DNA of 10,947 nt from Flavobacteriaceae bacterium (GTDB taxonomy: Bacteria > Bacteroidota > Bacteroidia > Flavobacteriales > Flavobacteriaceae). Below are positions 6,772-10,947 of the stretch, one piece after another; the first letter of the stretch is position 1; each line of letters opens with the position of its first letter. Position numbers and translations under genes: made by a program. The notes below the pieces were generated by a model, which saw only the letters and a program-made list of their open reading frames with translations, searched no databases and was not told where the DNA came from. The stretch lies in NCBI GenBank assembly GCA_023700885.1, contig JAMPYA010000060.1, positions 1 through 10,947 of the forward strand, in the 5' to 3' direction.

Positions 6772-7983
6772 ATGAAAGTATTCATTCAATTTTTTAAAGA
6801 TAGCATTGAAGAAGTAACAAGCGGTAGTAAGGCGTATCATTTGTGGATGGCTTTTTTAACATTAGTGATGTTGATAGGGGCATATTGCTATTATATTCAA
6901 GTTGACCAAGGATTAATTGTTACAGGTATGAGTGATGGTGTTAGTTGGGGACTTTATATTTCAAACTTTACCTTCTTAGTTGGAATTGCAGCTGCAGCAG
7001 TAATGTTGGTATTGCCATCTTATGTATTTAAAGATATCGATTTTAAACAAGCCGTATTAATTGGAGAAGGTTTAGCAGTTTCAGCCTTAGTAATGTGTTT
7101 AGCTTTTGTGGTGGTTGATGTTGGAGGTCCCGCCAATTTATGGCATGTCATACCAGGAATTGGAATCTTAAATTTTCCAAATTCAATGTTGAGTTGGGAT
7201 ATTATAGTGCTAAATGGTTATTTATTTATCAATATTACTATTCCTTTATATATATTGATTAATATATATCAGAATAAAGAACCCAATAAAAAAGTGTATT
7301 TACCGGGTGTATTTATCTCAGTATTTTGGGCAGTATCTATTCATATGGTTACTGCATTTCTTTACCAAGGATTGCAAGCAAGACCCTTTTGGAATACAGC
7401 TTTACTCGGACCACGATTTTTAGCATCTGCTTTTGCTGCTGGTCCGGCTTTAATAATATTAATATTAACGGTTATCAATAAATTTACCTTGTTTAAAGTA
7501 GAAGATAAAACTGTCAATAAAATAGCTATCATAGTTACTGTGGCAGCTCAAATAAATATTATAATGCTGATATCTGAGTTATTTAAAGAATTTTATTTTC
7601 CAACTCATCACAGTATAAGTGCACAGTATTTATTCTTCGGATTAGAAGGTAAAACAGCACTTGTTCCATGGATTTGGACATCCATTACTCTAAATATTGT
7701 TGCAACTGTAATGCTGACAATTCATAAAATTAGAACCAATAAAAAGTTTTTAATTATAGCATGTATTATTTTATTTATAGGTATTTGGATTGAAAAAGGA
7801 TTTGGTTTAATTGTTCCGGGGTTTATTCCAGGTCAATGGGGTGAAATTACAGAATACACACCTTCTTTTATTGAAATTGGTGTTACATTGTCAATTTGGG
7901 CGCTGGGGGCATTTATTTTTACAATATTAGCTAAAACAGGTATAGCTGTTGAAACAGGTAAATTAAGATTTGTAAAAAAGTAA
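6772..7983 (+). CDS. NrfD/PsrC-superfamily membrane subunit, long 10-helix ActC/HmcC/QrcD type
   Basis: Integral membrane quinol-interacting subunit that should oxidise menaquinol and pass electrons to the preceding iron-sulfur protein. About ten hydrophobic helices can be counted, near residues 25-44, 56-84, 97-118, 143-170, 180-205, 218-239, 254-275, 300-322, 328-350 and 365-390. At 403 residues it is longer than NrfD (about 320) and matches ActC, HmcC and QrcD. Family-like stretches are GVSWGLYISNFTFLVG (about 54-69) and ARPFWNTALLGPRFLASAF (about 204-222). It stands where napC or napH would sit in better-known nap operons. Relatives in alternative complex III are thought to couple quinol oxidation to proton movement; whether this one does is unknown. 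It is the last gene of the operon, 23 bases after its partner and 8 bases before a strong hairpin terminator. Confidence 0.9.
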   Translation: MKVFIQFFKDSIEEVTSGSKAYHLWMAFLTLVMLIGAYCYYIQVDQGLIVTGMSDGVSWGLYISNFTFLVGIAAAAVMLVLPSYVFKDIDFKQAVLIGEGLAVSALVMCLAFVVVDVGGPANLWHVIPGIGILNFPNSMLSWDIIVLNGYLFINITIPLYILINIYQNKEPNKKVYLPGVFISVFWAVSIHMVTAFLYQGLQARPFWNTALLGPRFLASAFAAGPALIILILTVINKFTLFKVEDKTVNKIAIIVTVAAQINIIMLISELFKEFYFPTHHSISAQYLFFGLEGKTALVPWIWTSITLNIVATVMLTIHKIRTNKKFLIIACIILFIGIWIEKGFGLIVPGFIPGQWGEITEYTPSFIEIGVTLSIWALGAFIFTILAKTGIAVETGKLRFVKK

Positions 7984-7991
7984 TTTCTTAT

Positions 7992-8013
7992 AAAAAAGCC
8001 TTAGGGCTTTTTT
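7992..8013. terminator. Bidirectional intrinsic terminator between convergent operons
   Basis: AAAAAAGCC (7992-8000) and GGCTTTTTT (8005-8013) form a perfect 9-base-pair stem with the loop TTAG. The symmetric A and T runs supply a U tract in both directions, so it can end the nap operon on the plus strand and the M42-plsC operon on the minus strand. The stop codon of the acyltransferase gene overlaps its last two bases. Confidence 0.9.
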
Positions 8014-8761
8014 AGTTTAAATTCCATTCTTTTCTGATGCGCGATAATTCGGTATCAATTAATGATTTTGTAGTATTTAATAAATAATCAGCATCGTTAG
8101 AAATGATAGGTTCGAAATAAGTTATTTGAATTTCAGTTTTCAATTTTCCAAAACATTGAATAAAATGACGTATAAAAGTATCGTCACCTATCCAAGCATC
8201 TTCTTTAAATTTATATTCAATAGCAATAGGTACAACAGGCACATTTAACTTTGCCGCTGTAGCAAATGTTCCAGGATGAAAAAATATTGTTGTAGGTTCA
8301 TCGTGAGTGGTGCCTTCTGGCGTATTAAAAATGGAATACCCTTGATTTAACTTTTGTTTCATAGCATCAATAGTGCGACTTCTACTTTCTTTGCTTGATC
8401 GATCAACAAACAAAACACCGGTTAATGAGGCTATATAACCAATTAATGGCCATGATTGAACTTCTATTTTTCCAATCGGAAATGCTAAAACATCTTTTAG
8501 TACAGCAACTGCATCATAATAAGTTCTGTGATTTGCCATTAATATACATCTCTCATTTGGTATTGTACCATTAACTGTAATTTTAACTCCAATTACTTTA
8601 TTTAGAAAATGGTTTATTACAAATCTTCTGGTAGTTAATCCTCTTTTTATTTGCTTTTCTTTGGAATAGAAAAAATTTGTTAAAAACAGATATGAAAAAA
8701 ATAGAAATATTATTATTAAAAATAATAAAAAACGAGTAACACCTAAAAATTTATGGAGCAT
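8012..8761 (-). CDS. PlsC-type 1-acyl-sn-glycerol-3-phosphate acyltransferase
   Basis: Membrane-bound acyltransferase of phospholipid synthesis; the usual reaction adds the second fatty acyl chain to lysophosphatidic acid. The 249 residues start with a strongly hydrophobic helix (about 9-31) followed by a basic stretch. All four PlsC motifs are visible: NHRTYYD with His78 and Asp83 (HX4D); GVLFVDRSS (about 115-123) with its Arg; TPEGTTHD (about 147-154); and VPVVPIAIEY (174-183). Family members also act on other lipids such as ornithine lipids or lysolipids, so the exact acceptor is unproven. It is the second gene of a minus-strand pair, 34 bases after the M42 peptidase gene, without an obvious promoter of its own. 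Confidence 0.88.
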   Translation of the reverse strand: MLHKFLGVTRFLLFLIIIFLFFSYLFLTNFFYSKEKQIKRGLTTRRFVINHFLNKVIGVKITVNGTIPNERCILMANHRTYYDAVAVLKDVLAFPIGKIEVQSWPLIGYIASLTGVLFVDRSSKESRSRTIDAMKQKLNQGYSIFNTPEGTTHDEPTTIFFHPGTFATAAKLNVPVVPIAIEYKFKEDAWIGDDTFIRHFIQCFGKLKTEIQITYFEPIISNDADYLLNTTKSLIDTELSRIRKEWNLN

Positions 8762-8795
8762 GATAATATTGATTAATGGATGCTAATTTGTTGCT

Positions 8796-9878
8796 TTACT
8801 TAAAATAACTAAACCCTTTTAATGGATCAACATTTTTAAGTGTTTCATAAATTAATTTTATAACATTTTCAACATCTTGTTTATTAACCATTTCTACAGT
8901 TGTATGCATATAGCGTAGCGGTAATGATATTAAAGCACTTGGAACTCCGCCATTACTATAAGCAAAAGCATCAGTGTCTGTTCCTGTTGCTCTAGATGAT
9001 GCCAATCTTTGAAAAGGAATTTTTTGATTTTCTGCTGTGTTGATAATTAATTCACGTACATTATTTTGTACAGCAGGGGCATAACTAATTACTGGTCCGC
9101 TACCACATTTTATTTCTCCTTCTTTCTTTTTGTCAATCATTGGCGTTGTAGTATCATGGCAAACATCCGTTACAATAGCCAAATTTGGTTTAATGGTATG
9201 AGTAATCATTTCTGCTCCACGTAAACCAATTTCTTCTTGAACAGAGTTAGTGATGTACAATCCAAATGGCAATTTAACTTTGTTTTCATAAAGTAAACGA
9301 GCCACTTCTGCAATCATAAATCCACCCATTCTATTATCGAGCGCTCTACACACAAAATTATTTTCGTTAAGGATAAAAAATTCGTCTGGATAAGTAATAA
9401 CACACCCAACATGAACGCCTAATTTTTCAACTTCTTCTTTAGTATTACATCCACAATCAATAAAAATATTTTCTAATTTGGGGGCTTCTTCTTTACCTTT
9501 ATCTCTTGTATGAATGGCAGGCCAACCAAAAATTCCTTTTACAATTCCCTTTTTAGTATGAATATTCACTCTTTTTGAAGGTGCAATCTGATGATCACTT
9601 CCACCATTACGGATTACATATATTAATCCTTCTGGAGTAATATAGTTAACATACCACGAAATTTCATCTGCGTGACCTTCTATTACAACTTTAAAAGGAG
9701 CTTCAGGATTAATAATTCCTACAGCAGTTCCATAGTTATCAGTAATAAATATATCTACATAAGGCTTAAGATATTGCATCCATATTTTTTGACCTTCACT
9801 TTCATAACCCGTAGGAGAAGCATTATTCAGGTATTTTGTTAAAAAGGCAATTGATTTCTCAGTAAAAAGAGTTTCCAT
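8796..9878 (-). CDS. M42-family metallo-aminopeptidase (glutamyl aminopeptidase / cellulase M type)
   Basis: Cytoplasmic two-metal aminopeptidase that trims short peptides; M42 enzymes usually assemble into tetrahedral dodecamers. The metal and catalytic residues are all present: His69 in EGHADE with Asp71, the bridging Asp181 in ALDNRMGG, the catalytic Glu215 and ligand Glu216 in VQEEIG, Asp238 in VTDVCHD, and His325 in RYMHTTVE. The GTDTDAF stretch (299-305) is also typical. The 360-residue length is normal and there is no signal peptide. It is the first gene of a minus-strand pair with plsC and is divergent from the DUF4294-type gene, a neighbour pairing I recall from other flavobacteria. 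Substrate preference cannot be read from the sequence. Confidence 0.93.
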   Translation of the reverse strand: METLFTEKSIAFLTKYLNNASPTGYESEGQKIWMQYLKPYVDIFITDNYGTAVGIINPEAPFKVVIEGHADEISWYVNYITPEGLIYVIRNGGSDHQIAPSKRVNIHTKKGIVKGIFGWPAIHTRDKGKEEAPKLENIFIDCGCNTKEEVEKLGVHVGCVITYPDEFFILNENNFVCRALDNRMGGFMIAEVARLLYENKVKLPFGLYITNSVQEEIGLRGAEMITHTIKPNLAIVTDVCHDTTTPMIDKKKEGEIKCGSGPVISYAPAVQNNVRELIINTAENQKIPFQRLASSRATGTDTDAFAYSNGGVPSALISLPLRYMHTTVEMVNKQDVENVIKLIYETLKNVDPLKGFSYFK

Positions 9879-9900
9879 ACTTTACAGTTTAATTATTTTT

Positions 9901-9908
9901 CAAAAATA
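9901..9908 (-). promoter_or_regulatory. Probable -7 box of the M42 peptidase-plsC operon
   Basis: On the minus strand TATTTTTG matches TAnnTTTG, 22 bases before the ATG. No clear -33 TTG is seen at the right distance. The bases upstream (AAACAAATG) nearly repeat those at the TSUP promoter. Confidence 0.45.
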
Positions 9909-9981
9909 GACATTTGTTTAAAATTATCAGTTTTTTTAAATTTTAAAAATGGAATAACATTTGATTATCCAAATAATAGAA

Positions 9982-10013
9982 TTGCTTTATTTAAAAAAAT
10001 ACATTTAATTTTG
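9982..10013 (+). promoter_or_regulatory. Promoter of the DUF4294-type gene
   Basis: TTG at 9982-9984, a 21-base spacer, and TAATTTTG at 10006-10013 fit the Bacteroidota primary sigma consensus. Transcription should start near 10018-10022, giving a leader of about 15 bases before the ATG at 10034. Confidence 0.65.
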
Positions 10014-10033
10014 CTGTCGATTTAAATAAAACT

Positions 10034-10714
10034 ATGAAAACAAAAATTCTGTTACTTTTTATAATTATACATTCATTTACGTTTGCTCAAAAGTCGAAAT
10101 CAGTTAAAATCGATTCATTAAAAACATTTGGAGACTATATTATATACGAAGGAGATACATTAGTTATAGAATTGCGAGAAGTGCAGTTATTAGATAAAGT
10201 GAAATTTCCTTCTGATAAGGATAGACGTTATTATCTGTGGTTTAGAGATAAAGTCATTAAATCATATCCTTATGCTACCTATGCCGCTGAGAAATTAGCA
10301 GTTTTAGATGAACGTTTGCAAAAAATACCTTCCAAAAGTAAGAAGAAAAAATATATTTTAATGGCTCAACATTATATGGAAAATGAGTTTTCTGATAAAT
10401 TAAAAAAGTTGACACGCACCAATGGTAGAATAATGATAAAGTTAATACATCGTCAAACGGATGAAACAGTTTATAATTTAATTAAAGATTATAGAAGCGG
10501 ATGGAATGCATTTTGGTATAATGCAACAGCATCTATGTTTGATTTATCATTGAAATTACCCTACGATCCACTTAATATTGATGAAGATTTTCTAATAGAA
10601 CAAATTCTACAAAGAGAATTTATAGAAGGAACATTAATAGAACAAAAGCCAAAAACACCAATTTATTTCGATGAAATAAAAGAAAAGCGTAAACTTTTAA
10701 AGCAATCAAAATAA
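10034..10714 (+). CDS. Exported DUF4294-type protein of unknown function
   Basis: A 226-residue protein with a clean signal peptide: a short basic start, a hydrophobic core (about 5-17) and likely cleavage after FA at 18, before Gln. I recognise the mature protein as the DUF4294 family found in Bacteroidota, from the RRYYLWFRDKVIKSYPYA stretch (about 73-90) and the RTNGRIMIKLIHRQT region (about 127-141) followed by a conserved-looking Trp/Tyr patch (SGWNAFWYN). It is predicted to be periplasmic and largely helical, with a basic tail. No enzyme motif can be seen, and I do not propose a function. It has its own promoter and faces away from the M42 peptidase gene. Confidence 0.82.
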   Translation: MKTKILLLFIIIHSFTFAQKSKSVKIDSLKTFGDYIIYEGDTLVIELREVQLLDKVKFPSDKDRRYYLWFRDKVIKSYPYATYAAEKLAVLDERLQKIPSKSKKKKYILMAQHYMENEFSDKLKKLTRTNGRIMIKLIHRQTDETVYNLIKDYRSGWNAFWYNATASMFDLSLKLPYDPLNIDEDFLIEQILQREFIEGTLIEQKPKTPIYFDEIKEKRKLLKQSK

Positions 10715-10759
10715 AATTACTTCATAAAAATCATTTCAAATAAATTTTTTTTATTAAAT

Positions 10760-10807
10760 TTGTAGTTACCCCTAAATTGTAACTCATTGGGGTTAAATAA
10801 TCTACAA
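10760..10807. other. Nested imperfect hairpin before the stable-RNA promoter
   Basis: TTGTAG (10760-10765) pairs with CTACAA (10802-10807), and inside it ACCCC (10768-10772) pairs with GGGGT (10789-10793), with an unequal internal loop. An alternative pairing is GTTAC (10765-10769) with GTAAC (10779-10783). No U run follows, so it is a poor terminator for the preceding gene. A TAAATTTG box (10755-10762) overlaps its left arm but lacks a -33 partner. Confidence 0.4.
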
Positions 10808-10846
10808 CATCATTAAAAAAAACTTTAAAAAAAGGTTAGAAAAAGG

Positions 10847-10877
10847 TTTGTAGGAAATGGAAAAGGTTGTAGGTTTG
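10847..10877 (+). promoter_or_regulatory. Strong promoter, probably of an rRNA (stable RNA) operon
   Basis: TTTG (10847-10850), exactly 19 bases, then TAGGTTTG (10870-10877) is the textbook Bacteroidota promoter, the best in the window. It is followed by CACTCGC, a context I associate with flavobacterial rRNA and tRNA promoters. Runs of A upstream (10814-10844) may act as an UP-like element. No reading frame follows before the window ends, so the target gene lies outside. Confidence 0.75.
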
Positions 10878-10909
10878 CACTCGCAAAAGGGATGATGGTT
10901 TTGATTTGG

Positions 10910-10920
10910 GAGTTCATTGA
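10910..10920 (+). promoter_or_regulatory. boxA-like antitermination element in the leader
   Basis: GAGTTCATTGA resembles the boxA element of rRNA leaders (TGCTCTTTGA-type), where NusB and S10 assemble an antitermination complex. It lies about 35 bases after the promoter's -7 box. The match is partial; together with the promoter it suggests a 16S rRNA gene shortly beyond the window. Confidence 0.45.
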
Positions 10921-10923
10921 GAG

Positions 10924-10937
10924 TGTAGGGTGTAGGG
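10924..10937 (+). repeat. Two tandem copies of TGTAGGG
   Basis: The 7-base unit occurs twice without a gap in the putative leader. Related TGTAGG units occur at 10849-10854 and 10868-10873 within the promoter. The role is unknown; it may be chance in a G- and T-rich leader. Confidence 0.4.
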
Positions 10938-10947
10938 CAAAAAAAGA

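Noticed and set aside
1809..7983. A complete alternative complex III operon
   Set aside because: The catalytic gene is a genuine NapA with its molybdenum Cys and a separate NapD; the ActD/E/F partners and an ActB fusion are missing.
10924..10937. TGTAGGG repeats as telomere-like or CRISPR-like DNA
   Set aside because: Only two short units with no spacers; more simply part of a G/T-rich RNA leader.
10715..10947. A tRNA or start of 16S rRNA within the final 233 bases
   Set aside because: No cloverleaf or 16S 5' sequence can be found; only promoter and leader-like elements are present.

Overview
The window looks like chromosome from a low-GC member of the Bacteroidota, most likely a marine-type Flavobacteriia. 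The evidence is strong A+T bias, weak or absent Shine-Dalgarno sites, promoters of the Bacteroidota form (TTG/TTTG, about 19-21 bases, TAnnTTTG), a DUF4294-type protein next to an M42 aminopeptidase, and AT-rich intergenic DNA. The species cannot be named from the sequence.

Layout. Positions 1-907 (+) hold the C-terminal ~300 residues of an ACR3-type arsenite efflux permease; its start lies before the window. Positions 904-1668 (-) hold a TSUP (TauE/SafE) transporter whose stop codon overlaps the acr3 stop in the palindrome TTAA. A 140-base divergent region (1669-1808) holds a near-ideal inverted repeat. Positions 1809-7983 (+) are one probable operon of six genes: napD, napA, a tetraheme protein built from two NapB-like diheme modules, a tetraheme lipoprotein, a four-cluster iron-sulfur protein with a Tat-like leader, and a 10-helix NrfD/ActC/HmcC-type membrane protein. 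It ends at a strong hairpin (7992-8013) that can also serve the facing operon. Positions 8012-9878 (-) hold an M42 aminopeptidase followed by a PlsC-type acyltransferase. Positions 10034-10714 (+) hold a secreted DUF4294-type protein. Positions 10715-10947 contain no gene but carry a nested hairpin, an excellent promoter and a boxA-like element, as expected just upstream of a stable-RNA operon, probably rRNA.

How the genes work together. The central operon encodes a periplasmic nitrate reductase without napC or napGH. In their place sits a module like those of alternative complex III, Qrc and Hmc: NrfD-like quinol protein, four-cluster iron-sulfur protein and multiheme cytochrome. The inferred path is menaquinol -> NrfD-like protein -> iron-sulfur protein -> tetraheme lipoprotein -> double NapB -> NapA -> nitrate. 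The unusual parts are the duplicated NapB (four CxxCH plus four extra His in matching positions), a Cys-to-Tyr change in the first cluster motif that predicts a [3Fe-4S] centre, and a Tat motif (DRRxxxKKM) shared by the two Tat-type substrates. This is the best candidate in the window for an under-described system. No nitrite reductase or molybdenum cofactor gene is present here.
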